DNA of 64,000 bases from Pegea sp. RAD2-039. Taxonomy: Eukaryota; Chordata; Thaliacea; Salpida; Salpidae. Every line of letters starts with the position of its first letter. Position 1 is the first letter of the stretch. The notes below the pieces were generated by a model, which ran no database searches, was not told where the DNA came from, and saw only the letters and a list, made by a program, of their open reading frames with translations. The DNA lies in assembly GCA_034620365.1 (NCBI GenBank), contig JAQGEQ010000186.1, positions 1,550,001-1,614,000 on the forward strand. Direction: 5' to 3'. Shown in pieces: positions 43,865-56,080 of the stretch. A program made the position numbers and the translations under genes.

Positions 43865-46800
43865 ATGAAAATCAATTTTTCGATTCTCATCAAATTGTAT
43901 TTATTTCTCATAAGTTTACTGGCTGGATTATTTTTTGGAAGTAGTTTTCAAAGTTATAGATCTCAGAAAATAGTTGAAACTTGTAAAAAAAGTTTAGTTA
44001 ACATTTTTTTCCTGTGTTAGAAATTTCTTATGTAATATTGCTAATGTACAATTTTTATTCTTTTAATAATTATATTTTTATTTTTAAACTTATTTGATTG
44101 GTTTACAATAAATTAATTCATATTTTATAAAAATAAACATTTATAAATAGCAATCAATAAATTAATAACTTTTTAATTAAAATTCTTTTTATTTTCACTG
44201 TCCCTGTATTCAATATCAATTCATTTAAAAAGTTTCAAATTGTGACTTTTAAAACTTTTGCTTTTTATTTTGTTACTGTCTACAAGTATTCAAATAAATT
44301 AAATTCTAGTTAATAATTGTTAAAAGCTTCAAGCTTTCTAATTTACTAGAGTTATTTGAAAAAATTCCAGCAAATAATTCATAAAATTAACTCAGAGATT
44401 AAAATTTGTTTCAAGAATTTCATAAAAATTGAAGTTTGAACAAAAAATCTCAAATTTTAGTATTTTGTTTTTTTTGTAGTTTTCTTCATTTAGTCTTTTA
44501 TTTGTTTTTTTTTAAATCTTTTTCTATCATAATGTGTATTTTTTGAAGTTATTAACCCAATAAATGCTTTTTGATCTCAATGAAAAGTATTTATTTAATT
44601 TTTGTTACCATTTTGTTTATTAATATTTTTACTTCATTTTCATTTTTTTTTCTTTTTAAAAATTCAAATTCTTACAGATTTACAAAATTCGAAAAATCTC
44701 TCTCAAAACTCAAAGCCTCAAATTACATTTTTGCAAATTGAGAATTCGCAATTAGAGAAATCAAATGAACCACTTTCCAGGTGAAAATCCAACAACCAGA
44801 CAAAAGTTTGAACTTCAAGTTTCAACAGAAACCAAGTCTGTAGTCTTTCCGCGATTGATTCAAATATATATTTCTATGATATTTATACTTATGTGAACAA
44901 CTGCGAATGGTTTATCAATGTTCAGGAAATCTTATTGAAGAAACCGTTTAATTTTCCAGCTATTTTGAACAAATTAAATAGTTCTGCTCCTATCATTGTC
45001 TCATCGTCGCCTGTTAAGTTCAGTGTCGAAAAAAATGAGAAAAAAAGTTAGTTCAAATTGTTGTATCAATCATCGTTTAAATAGAATACAAAAAGATATT
45101 TCACTTTAAATACTAAACCTCTCAACATCAGTTCTTGACAAACTTTTAATGACAAAAGTCAACTTTTTTTATGAATGAACTCATCTCACTTAACTAATCT
45201 GTTATTAAACTTATTCGCAAAACATTTGAATCTTTTAAACCTCTACCAACAACACCAAGCCAACTAAACAAAACCTTGGTGGGTGTTGAAGATATAACTT
45301 ACAACCACGAAACGGCTGATTATTTTTTACAGATTTTGAAGTGATAATAACTGCTTTTGATTTTGTGATGAGTCGTCAGTTTGTGATATCAATTTTGAAA
45401 AATCTTCAAAGCAAAATAATTGATGTACCAGATATGAAAAGTTTAATAGAATATTGTACAAATAACTTTCTAGAAAAGAAATCTTTTTTATTTGATTGGA
45501 AAGTTTTGCAAAAACAGTTAGATTATTTGGTCAGTACAATTTTTTGTCACAAGTTTTTTTAATCAATTTTTTTTTCACAGAATTTGAAATCAACTTTTAA
45601 AATTTTTGATTTAAATATTCCTCGAGTTGAAATTCTGCCTACTAGGAAAAGATATTTGTTGGAAAAAATTCGACAGCTTTCTACCAAATCTGTTTATTTA
45701 AAGCAAGAAATTTTATCCATTCTAACTTTGCTGAATCATAAAAAAGTAATTTTTGAAAATTTATTTTTTTAATGAGAGTTATTCGAAACTCTGAAATCAT
45801 TGAAAAAAATAATTTCAATAATTGATTCTGATAATTGATTTTGAATAATAATCTTAAACAATCAATTTTAAAAAGTTGAAATGGTTTTTAAAATGAATTT
45901 TTTATTAAAATCTTTCAAAATTATGAAATCTGCAAATAAATTTGGTGAAAATATTTGTTTGATTGAATTTAAAATGAAATTACTAAATTTTTCAAATATA
46001 TTGTCTGAATTTTTTTTGATTGAATAATATAAATGAAATTTGAATAACTTAAAAGTATTAATAAAAGAAAAAATTTCAAATTTAATCAAACTTTGACAAA
46101 ATTTTGAAATTATTTGAGAAATTGAAACGGCAGATTTGAAAATTTAAAAATCAAAACTAATTCCAATTACTATTGGAAAAAAATCGTTCTCAATTTAAGT
46201 TATCAAATGTATCAATCGTATAAAACGGAAAAATCTTTTAAACTTCATAAGATATTTTTCTAATTTCATTTTTTTCAGGTTTTCGTCCCAAATCGGCAAA
46301 AAACTTTAGCTGTCTCATTTGTTGGTTCCAATTTCAAAAACATCACTTTAAAGTCAACCACGTGGCCTAATTGGTTGCCATGGCAACCGCTAAAACTAAA
46401 CCTCAATTTAATGAGTATCCACGACACTTGGAAACAAGCTGGAGACAAAAAAGTCTTCGAACATTCTTCGCAAACACCTTCTAGACGTAAACATTTCACT
46501 CTTCGATTTATTTGTGATTCATTTGAATATTTTCGAAGGTTACTACAAGTTCGAACACTTGGCTATCAGCGATCTTTTGAAAAAGTCCCATTTCGCGGCT
46601 TTCTCCAAATTTTGTTCTCATCTTTCAAAAAAGTATTTTTTCAAGAACTACTACAGGAGAGTGGACCCAATTTATGGCGTTTATTACGTCATCACTTACG
46701 CATCTGCATCTCGACACAAGGTTTCATCTTTTGGTTTTTGAGGATTTTTAATCAAAAAGTTGAAGCCAACTCAACAAACAACTTCGATTGAATGTTGAGA

Positions 46801-47752
46801 AACTGATCTCTGTATTTATAAACACTTTTGCTACTAAAGAGCGATCCCCTAACCCCTGAATCTTCCTCTTTTTCAGCGCTGTTCTTTCCTCATCTTCAAT
46901 CCTTTTGGCGCCGTTCAAATAAAAGAAGAAAAACTCAAAGTCCAAAACAACTTCTTACAAACAAGTCCCTCTAGTGGCCGAGTTGTCTTTATTGTCCCCA
47001 TCTACGGACGATATCAAGAGTTGAGAGTCTTCTTGAGAAACTTTGAACTCAATTACGCGCAAAACAATGCAGAAAACGCGAAATTGCTTCTCGTAGTCTT
47101 CGATGATTCACAAAACCAGTTTTCTCAACGAGATAATATTTTAGAATTGATTGAATTCTACAGATCCAAACTCAACTCAACTATTGACGTCATCAAAACC
47201 GAAATGAAAGCGTTCTCGCGCGGCAAAGGCCTCGAAGTCGGCGTCTTAAGTCTCAATGACGACGATATAGCGTTCTTTATCGACGTTGACATGACGATAT
47301 CCCAAAATCTCGCGTTTCAATGCCGAAACCACGTTGCCAAATCATCTACAGTCTGGTTCCCGATTGTCTTCTCTCAATATGACCCTAATCTTGTCTGTTC
47401 CTTAAATGAATCCCAACATGAGTCCTCTAACATCCAAGAAGATCAAGGTCATTGGAGATCTTTTGGATTCGGGATGGGATGTATTTTCAAATCTGATTTT
47501 GTAAGATCAGGTGGATTTGATCTTTCTATCAGAGGTTGGGGAGAAGAGGACATCCGGTTGTTTGATACTTTAATCTCAAATGGCGTTGAAGTCTTCCGTT
47601 CTAAGGAGAAAGATCTGATTCATATCTTCCACCAGAAGTCTTGTGACCCTTCCTTGGGGCAGATTAGGGTAAAGAACTGTATGTCTACTAAATACAGTCA
47701 CTTTGCCAGTCAAAGGTGTTTAGCTCAGACGTTCTTTGAAAGATTCGAATAA
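43865..47752 (+). CDS. Chondroitin sulfate synthase / polymerizing factor (CHSY/CHPF family)
   Basis: Eight exons with matching phases: 43865-43982, 44678-44780, 44829-45046, 45333-45529, 45581-45745, 46279-46486, 46539-46720 and 46877-47752. They give 2067 nt and 688 residues. Residues about 11-27 form a Golgi type II signal anchor (LYLFLISLLAGLFFG). The N-terminal beta-1,3-transferase-like half aligns with CHSY/CHPF (NNCEWFINVQE, NKLNSSAPIIV, FDFVMSRQF, RKRYLLEKIRQLS), but the usual DDD after EWF is missing (NVQE). YYRRVDPIYGVYYVITY leads into the C-terminal GalNAc-transferase domain, with RVVFIVPIYGRYQELRVFL, FFIDVDM (DxD, about residue 531), FPIVFSQYDP, FGFGMGCIFKSDFVRSGGFD and RGWGEEDIRLFD. 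It builds chondroitin chains in the Golgi, probably with a partner that supplies GlcA transfer. The exon 1 join is inferred; 45530-45580, 44781-44828 and 46487-46538 are 48-52-nt introns. Confidence 0.9.
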
Positions 47753-48612
47753 AATGTTTCTGGGGTAAGTTCTGTGACTTTTCTGTTTTAAACGCCTCAG
47801 CACCTTCAATCGCCAACTTACAGCGAAACTGCTGATTTCTTAAAGTAGCTTCAGTTTATTTTGCAAATTAAAGTTTTTTTTTGAGCAGTTTTATTGAAAT
47901 AGTTTTATATGAAGCTGTTGAATTAGATAAACATTTTTTTAAATCTTTTTAATGTCAAGTACCTCATTTTATTTACCGTTAGGGCGTTTTACTAGTAGAA
48001 GGTGTCTCAATTTTTGCAGGATAAATTAAAAAGATAAACATTAAAATCTTTTTTTTTTGTAAAAAATACTGAAATTGTGTTTTTTGACTTTTCTCAAAGC
48101 ATGAGATTAGAAATAAAGCAAACTATAAGTTTTATTGAATATAAAAATAAGCTCAGAACTTGAATTGAAGATGCCATAAGTAATAGAGTGCTCAGCACAG
48201 TAAGCCTTCAAGCACAAGATTTGTTTTTGAGACAAACTTTTATTGACTTGCTGTTGTTAGTTGAGGAGTTTTTACTAGCTAATTTAAATGGTAATAATGA
48301 GGGTATGTAGAGGTTATTAAAAATGACTTAAATAACAAAACTAATAAAATTTTATACTTTTTAACAATCAATTAACTTAATATATAAAAACTGATTTTCT
48401 TTTTACAAAATCAAATAATCTTTTGTTGAAAAGTTTTATATGTTCAAAGATTTAAAAGTTTTATTTAACTCGTAAAATTATTTTCATCAAATTTTTTACA
48501 ACAGTTTCCGATATGTACAAAAGAAAAGAATTAGAAAAATCAGAAAAATTATTTAAAAAAAAAGATAAACTTGAGTTTCTTTAAGCAATTTGAGAAATGT
48601 AAAATCAAATAA
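47753..48612. other. Intergenic, convergent 3' ends
   Basis: Lies between the convergent chondroitin synthase and scramblase genes. CTTCAAGCACAAGATTTGT at 48206-48224 is a copy of a short dispersed motif. AATAAA occurs at about 48112. No gene seen. Confidence 0.5.
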
Positions 48613-51600
48613 TCAGTTGTTTTTTCTTTCGAAAAACATAATGTCCTGGAAAGAAAAACAGTTTAAGTTGAGAAATAGAATTTTATAAAAAACTTACAAT
48701 TAAAAATGTTGCTCCTAGCAGAACCCCTTTTATATTGACATCTAAATCCATAGGAACTAAAAACAAAAAATTTGAAAAGATAAAAAGTAATAACTAAAAA
48801 TAATTTAGAATGCTTTATAATACCTATAATATTATTTAATCAGTTTTGCTTTTAATTATTAATTATTTATATAAAATATGTATATTTTAATTAAATCTAA
48901 CAAATTAAGTTTTTTAACGATTTTATGTTAAATAATAATATATAGAAAGTACATAAAACAGAATAAAACAAATTTTTATATGAAATTAGATATGCTTATA
49001 CAAAAAAAACTAATTTGATAATATTCCTAATTTTAACAAAACAAATAAAAAGTTTGCAAATTTAACCATAATAATAATAGTACGATAAAAGCAATACTTA
49101 ATATATTATATTAATATATTATATATAATACTCAGTATTTATTTGTCACTAATTCTAATAATTAATTTTATAATGTGAATATTTTAGAATGACAATAATA
49201 AAAATATTTCATAAACTACACTCACAGGTCACTGAAAAATTGGTAGCATCTGTAAACATCTCTTTTCCTAATCCTGAATATTGTTTCGTAATTTTGCCAA
49301 CAGCTTGAGCTGGTCCTTGAGCTGATAAAATTTCGAACGGAAAATCGCAAGTACAGCAAGGACCAGGACAGATACAGCAAGGACCCTTAATTTTAAATAC
49401 CTCCTCACCATTTCGATCTTTAATCACATACCAAGGAATCCAACAAGATCCACTGTAGATACAAGGATTAAAAATCGAATTTTGGAGAGGAAATTTACAT
49501 TTGATGAACGGAGCCAATCAGATTGCCTGGAGGCGACTCGATTTGTATATTGAGGGAGCAACATTCACCATTAGCACACCAGCAGCATCCAGCACAACAC
49601 TTAAAAGGACGGATAACTCTCATTACTTCCTGTAAAGTTTTTTCAGATTAATTTGCGAATAGAAATTGTTTCTGTACTTATTTGTTATTTAAATTTTTGA
49701 TTTATTGATATTTTTTCTAATTACAAAGCTTTCTTACTATAAAATATTTACTGGTTTATTTCTTATCCTTTTTTTTTTGTTTGTTATTTCTATAATTTCT
49801 TTCTTTTCCTTGTCCTTTTATTTGTTCATAATTTACTTTCCTCATTTTTTCGACAACTTTTTTCATGAACTTTATATTCTACTCTAAGTACCACACTAAA
49901 ATATTCAGTTTAAATAAAAAGTTTTTGTATAAGAAGTTAATTTGTTTAAATATTTGATTATCAGTAGCACTATTGCACTTTTGTAACTTTTTAAATTATT
50001 GTAAACTTAAATGAAAGCATTTTGATTTGAATCTACATTAAACTGGCTTCAAGTAGTTTTGATTAAATTTGTTTTTAGGTAAATTGATTCTCAGCTTACA
50101 ATTTATTACTAAAATGATTTGCACAAGGAGTTGGTAGACCTCAAATGAGCTCCCATAAAGTCCCATCAGGACACAAGCTTGAAGGTTTAAACATCTGAGT
50201 ACTCTCAGTTACAACTGAAGCATGTCAAAGGTTGAAGATATGATATTGTGGCTTTTTATCTTTGTTTCCAGATAACATCAGATGACGTCTAGCTCTTGAA
50301 AGAGGAGATTTTAGATCAAAGTTTAAAATGTTTTAATGAACGTCTGGTTCTGAGTGCTATAAAAGAGATATAAAACCTGAAGATTTTTTTTTTCAAGCTA
50401 AGACTATTTTCGAATAGAAAGCTTAAGATGAAGACTTAAGAGTCTTACAATGTTTGAAAAGTACGTTTAGAATAAAATAAAAGTTTTATAAAACTGAAGT
50501 GATATTGAAATGAAAATGATTTGACTTTAAAATATTTTTATCTAATTTAGTTTTTTACAAAGATAATATTTGAGTTGAAGACAAAAGGATAAAAATATTT
50601 TAACTATTTGCTTAAACTTGAGAAGAATTTCGTGTTAGTTATTTGATATCAAAAATCTTAAAAACAAGATTATCTAGCTAATATAGATTTTAACTTTTGA
50701 AAGAAATTAATCAACTTTCAGAAAAGAAATTTAAGTGTTAAAATGTTCATAGTTCATTATTACCACTTTTTAAGCTAAAAATTTCGTTTTTAATCTTTAA
50801 AGATAATCAGATTATTATCAAATTAAATCATTTTTTGAAGAGAGGAAATAAAAAAAAAAAATCAAATTATAAAAATATTTTCAACTACTTAAATAAAATC
50901 AATAAAACTTCAGTAAGAACGTTGTTAATTATGTTGAAATAAGCTTGATTTATAATCTTTCAAAATGTTAGATATTTATTGTAAGCATGGAACATTTCTT
51001 TAATTTAGGTCAAAAAAACAACCTTGTAAAAATTGTTAAAACTCATTCTTTAGTGTTTCGAATTTTTATTATCTTTTAATGAGTTTGGAATGAAAAGGTT
51101 CACTTATCTGTTCACTCATTAACTTTTAAAACCTTTTTTAAAACAAAGTTGAACTATTCATTATGATTAAAGTAAATTGTTGAAAATTAAAATAATTTGA
51201 AATTTTGAAGAATATCAGAAAATAGTTTGAACAAAAATATTCTAAAGTACAAGAAAATTAAAAACTTTTATTTTTGAACTTTTGTTTTATAAAAGATGTA
51301 TAAACACAAGTTTAAATAATGAATAAGTAAGCTTATTTAGCTTTTTCAAAAGTTAATTATTAATTTGTAAAAAGAAATAAATTTTTATGGCATAGATTCA
51401 AATCTAAAAAGATTTCTTTTTGCTTCAATAAAATTTAAAATTTTTAGTTTTTTTTTAAGCAAAATACATCAAATAAAAGTTAATTTAAAAAACTATTCAA
51501 ATATTTAATAAAACAGGGCCTTTAAAATGTGTCAAGCTTTTTCCTTTTGCAACAATTTACGTAAAACTTTATAAAGCTTTAAAATCTCATTTTAATCTCA

Positions 51601-52947
51601 AAAATACTCCCAATTTTATATTTCAGAAACACATCAAACCTAATTTCATATGTGCTTGTACAATTTAATTGATAATAAAGTAAAAGTTTTCTGAATCCAT
51701 AAATATTTCAAAAACTTTTATTTTTTAACTTCAATCCTTATTTTCAAAACTTTATATTTTTAGTTCCTAAAAGACTTTTTACAGTTTCAAGAACTTTTTC
51801 ATTTCAATCATTGTTATTGCTATTAAAACTAAGAGGTCTCTTGAACCTTCAACCACCAAACACAGGACTTGTTCATATACAACATCATTTTTAAAGATTT
51901 TTTCATAAATAACTCCGTAACGATGTTTTAATTCAATTTTGAAGTTATTTGGAAAGTTTAAAAACTTTATTTATCTAAATGCATTTTTTCAGCAACTTAA
52001 AACCGCTTAGTAAAAGTTTTATTAACTTGTTTTGTTGAAGTTTTAATAATTTAAGTTACTGAGTCGATCAAACTGAAGCGGGATTACCATTTGAGATTTG
52101 AACTAATTTACAGTCAAGGTAAACTCATTATTAAAACTTTTGTAAATTGATTTAAATAATAGGTTAAGACTTACTTTACCAGTGTTGTCGACAATATGCA
52201 TCATGAAACCTCTTGCAGGTCCACAACATAATCTCATACATAAGTCAGACTCTGAAAACATCTTAGTGAGATTAGGATAAGCTGATTTCAAAGGTACCTT
52301 CGTAAGCATAGAAGCATTGTTGACCAACGCTGTTTTTGATCACGAACTTGTTTTTGGTTTCAATCCCTGTTAGAGCTGAAATATAAATTGCAATATTGTC
52401 AGTAGCTCTTCGATTCTACAAATTTGGAAGTTTTCCTTTTTGGATTATAGTTTATTTTACACAAAATAAACTTTTATTTAATTAAAAAGTTTCTTTCTAC
52501 AAATAGTAATCTATAGTAATGAAAATTTTAATTAAATTAAAAGAAATATGTTTACGAAACAATAAATCAATAAAATTACTACAACTAGAGTTCTATCGTG
52601 TTTTGGAATTTCATATATTTGCAATTACGCCTTAAAATTATTTAATCAAAAATATTTTTAACGTTTTTTATAATCATTAAATAATAACTTTGTTTTAAAT
52701 ATTGAATGCCGAAATATTTATTAATTTTAAGCAAGTGTGCTTTTGGATTAATATTTTTAAATACTCTTGATTTAATAAAAATAATTTTATAAATAATTAA
52801 CAAATATAAATTTAAACCTTCAAATAATTCAACTTGCTGATGGACCAGTAGTTGGTCCAACTGTGTCAGGTATTCTAGGCCCGGTGGACAGTTTGGAATT
52901 GAGCTTGGTTGAGGCATCCATTGCCCTGAAACTGGGGGTTTTTCCAT
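48613..52947 (-). CDS. plscr: Phospholipid scramblase (PLSCR family)
   Basis: Seven exons on the minus strand: 52947-52818, 52375-52298, 52251-52175, 49629-49499, 49452-49226, 48756-48698 and 48645-48613. They total 735 nt and 244 residues with all phases matching. The N-terminus is short and Pro-rich ([17 protein letters not shown]), followed by the hallmark [20 protein letters not shown], then [76 protein letters not shown] and NFSV. It ends in [18 protein letters not shown] and DIMFFE. Cysteine clusters are probable palmitoylation sites. TDATNF stands where the calcium-binding loop lies in human PLSCR1, and the last helix is the membrane segment. Scramblases move phospholipids between leaflets on calcium rise. 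Intron 49630-52174 is 2.5 kb; two others are 46 nt. Confidence 0.96.
49630..52174. other. Large scramblase intron
   Basis: AT-rich intron of 2.5 kb. A GC-richer patch at 50110-50340 has no open frame. CACCAAACACAGGACTTGT at 51854-51872 is another copy of the short dispersed motif. No nested gene seen. Confidence 0.5.
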
Positions 52948-54179
52948 TGAGGGATATTATAACAAGTCTGGAAAATTATTTGTGGAAAATAACAAAAAGA
53001 TTTCTTTAAAAAAAGATTTATTTTAAGTTATTTTGAAAAATTTATTAAATGAAAAACTAAACTATATAATTATACATTTTGTAATTTGATTTAAAAGGAA
53101 ATTAAATTTTTCACAACCTTAATAATTCGAATTATATTTCATATTTTACTATTAGTTCTTTTTCTAAAAAACACTTTAAGAATAAAAAATAACTAATTCT
53201 TTAATTTGGTAATAAATGCTAAATCTTAAAAGTAAATTTCTAAACTTTATTTTTTGAATGAAATCAAAATCTTAACTAAATAAATTAAAGATGAAAAACA
53301 AAAACTTTTTTTTTGGAAATGTACTACTGCTCAAATGAGCACGCCCTAAAATTACTGATGCTTATTTCACAAGTTTGATATTTGCTTTGCGAAAGGAAAC
53401 TGCCCACGCGTGACTTCCTTCTATTGTAATAATTGCAATTTGCTTAAAAATAAACTATAGTAAATATTTAAGTTTTTAGCTAATTTTCATTGTAAAATTT
53501 TATAATTTTTACTCACAACAAAAAAAATTAAGATTTTTTGGATTGAAATTATTTCAAATTATAATTTTTTTAATATTATAAATATTTTAAAGAATCTAAG
53601 TTTACTAGTTGATAGCAAAAACTGTATGCTGAAAACAAAAATATTTATTATATTACACATATTGATTTTGTTATGACTAGTTTTAATGATAAACAATGAT
53701 TATTTTGGTCCTAGCAATTTTTTTTATTTATGGATGTTTTAAAAAACAAGTTTTAATTTTTTTGAATTTGTGAAACTTTGAATAAGTTTTTGTTTTGAAA
53801 GTTGCTTAGAAGTATTTTAACTAAAAATTAAACTTTTGAATACTTTCAAAAAAGTATTTTGTAACATTTCTCTTGTAGATATCTGCTGAAGGTTGCTTGA
53901 AGTTTTGAAATTGTTTTATTTCAAGTCTCTTTTATATCTTTTACATCTGTAAAATGATACTAAAAACTTCTTGAAGACTTTCGTGGAAATTCGTTTAAAC
54001 TCCAAATTCGCCCATTTAGAATTACTATTTGCTAATTTTAGATTTAAATCAGCTCTTGTTGCCCCGTTGCTTCATCTGCTGCTATCAGGAGCTAAGATAA
54101 CAAATAAAGAATTAAACAGAATACAAAGTTCAAACTATTTAGAATATATTTGAATTACAAATAAGCAAATGACATCATC
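52948..54179. other. Scramblase upstream region and AT-rich spacer
   Basis: A GC-richer stretch at 53325-53430 (containing CAAATGAGCACGCCC and CTGCCCACGCGTGACTTCC) lies about 400 nt upstream of the scramblase start on its coding side. It is a plausible promoter or leader exon. Otherwise no gene seen. Confidence 0.4.
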
Positions 54180-54479
54180 TGTCCTTACTTTTTGACAAGC
54201 TAGCCTGACAATGCCAAACTTTCCCCTAAAAACAAAAGCCTTTCTCGCCACATGTAGCAAAAACTTGCAGAACAACTGGTGGAAATTCGTTGCAAAAGAA
54301 ACCAAACACAGACACTTGTATGATACCCTAAAAGCGGTATAAAACCCATCGCTTAAGGCGGAGAACCCTTAGCAGAGTTTTCATCGCCGTATACTGCTTA
54401 CTCCAATAAAACTTCATCTTATCAAGTTGGTCAGAATATTTTCCGTCACTCTTTAGCGCTCAGCGCCCAGTCTACGACA
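54180..54479. mobile_element. Possible solo LTR
   Basis: A 300-nt GC-richer block starts TGTC and ends GACA. It holds TATAAAA at about 54340 and AATAAA at about 54406, the order seen in LTR promoters. The end (CTCTTTAGCGCTCAGCGCCC) resembles Ty3-type LTR ends. Flanks CATC and CAAC differ by one base, so a target duplication is not proven. No second LTR or internal region is nearby. Confidence 0.35.
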
Positions 54480-54539
54480 CAACTTTTCTTCAAATACCAA
54501 AACGATGATTTGAGAGCTTGGTATCATATAATAATAATG

Positions 54540-54830
54540 GCTTTGGCCGAGTACAGTTAGGCTGGTTGTGCTCAAGAAGTGTTGTTAAACAGCGAAGCTA
54601 AACAGTGACCTCTTCAGAATAGCCAGGACAGAAATTATGGAGATTATTGCGGTAAGTCAGGGCAGAAGGTATGGAATCCATGCATCAAGATTTCAATCTT
54701 TGCGCCAGTCAGGTTATGCAGCGGAACAAACGGACTAATGCAGCTGCGCCCGGCTGGCATTGTAGAAGCTTCCAGAACAACACTGAGTATAGCGACAAAC
54801 TGCCTAAGAGATGTTCTTCTTTAAAACCAG
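54540..54830 (+). repeat. SINE-like dispersed repeat, copy 4 (longest 5' part)
   Basis: Starts TTTGGCCGAGTACAGTTAGG, close to a Leu/Ser tRNA A-box, and includes AACAGCGAAGCTAAACAGTG, which is similar to the 5S rRNA segment GAAGCTAAGCAG. It then holds two versions of the AGNCAGGACAGAAATTATGG block, followed by the shared core (CAGCGGAACAAACGGACT, ATGCAGCTGCGCCCGGCTGG, CAGAACAACACTGAGT, GACAAACTGCCTAAGAG). Confidence 0.75.
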
Positions 54831-54919
54831 TTACATTTTCCTGAAAGTGGTTTCTAAGGGTTATATTTTACATTTTATAAATCATTTGTTTAAAAAAAAT
54901 TAAGAAGATATCGCAAAAA

Positions 54920-56080
54920 AATATTTGTAGACCTCATTGATATTCTAAGAAGAGAATCCTTGTGGAAGACTATTGAACGCCTTACATATCCACCAAAACT
55001 TATCAACATGCAGCTCCATCAAGATTAAAAAGAACAAGTTAGATAGGTAATAGCCTCATCACACCACATATGATCGACATCTGTGTCAAACAAGGATATA
55101 TTTCTTTATAATCCTGATACTGAACCATGAACATTTATACCCCAGGTCTAAAACTTTCATGATTTGTGAACTTATTTCGCCATTAAAGGTGCCTGTTTTT
55201 GTAGCCCACACTGAATCAGCACTTAAAAGAATAATATCTTGATTTGTGGAAGCTACAAATTTCTTTGAAGTTAATGTAAGCCTTAAAAAGACGGGAGCTC
55301 TTTATTTAGCTGTTCCATGTGATACCATCTCACTCAATTTGAAAATATCGTCATCATAACACCATTAACAACGAGAGACTCGTCTCAGTGCATCACTTCA
55401 AGCAGCAATAAAAATATAGCTTTTGATCGAGTCCAGAAAAGAGTTTGGACAAAACAAACAAATCAAAACTGAGACAACGCTATACTCGTTAGCTATCGTA
55501 CTAACTACACTTCTGCATACATTTCTAAATTTTGGGTCTAATACAGTCATCATTTGTATTTTCTAGACTGTTTTTATCAACGGTGCTTTCGAAAAATCTT
55601 CAAAATCAAATAAATTTCCTAATGCTACTGTAACTAGCTGAACTAAGTTACTCAACATCGAAACCACGCTCTCAAATTACAGACTTGGTTGGGTCGGTTA
55701 TGCCTTCAGAATAGAGAATAACCGTTTACCCACAACTGTGTTGCATGGCAAAATCTTATCTAGTTGTAGAAACAGAGGTGCCCCAAAATGAGGCACAAAG
55801 ACTTATAAAATCCTCCTTGAAATAGGTGGTATATGACAAAGTAGTCAACTTGCAGTGGATAGTACAGCAGAGAATCCATCAACAGTTCGTCAACGTCTTT
55901 CGTGAACCAAGCCAGAGCTGAAACTGCTAAGAAACGCTCTAGAAGAAGAAATTAAAGAACGTAAGATTCTACGCTCACCTAGTAATCTCAACTGCATTCT
56001 TGTAAAAAGCGCGGTAATAAGGTATGCTTTTCACGCATCCCTCTTAGATAAAATCAAGTAGCTAGCAGCTTACAATTGTC
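54920..56080 (+). mobile_element. Decayed LINE, reverse transcriptase to C-terminus
   Basis: Plus-strand frames, interrupted by many stops, follow the order of a non-LTR retrotransposon ORF2. First FVDLIDILRRESLWKTIERL then TYPPKLINMQLHQ (RT block with the F.DL..AFD and CPPK motifs), then ICVKQGYIS (GVKQGC motif). After a diverged middle come LGWVGYAFRIENNRLPTTVL, HGKILSSCRNRGAPK and STAENPSTVRQRLS, the conserved C-terminal region (RW.GHV.RM...RLPK...G.L....R..GAPK). The catalytic FADD box is not recognisable. A 5'-truncated, long-dead copy next to the SINE-like element. Confidence 0.75.

Noticed and set aside
44580-44744. ATG frame with a strong hydrophobic start just upstream of chondroitin synthase exon 2
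   Set aside because: The hydrophobic run is the T-rich polypyrimidine tract before the acceptor, and the frame does not join the exon. The exon at 43865-43982 gives a better signal anchor in the right phase.
46275-46499. Frames antisense to the chondroitin synthase exons
   Set aside because: Shadows of a well-supported coding exon on the plus strand.
54540-54620. 5S rRNA gene or pseudogene
   Set aside because: Only a segment of about 12 nt resembles 5S rRNA. The rest belongs to a dispersed repeat family.
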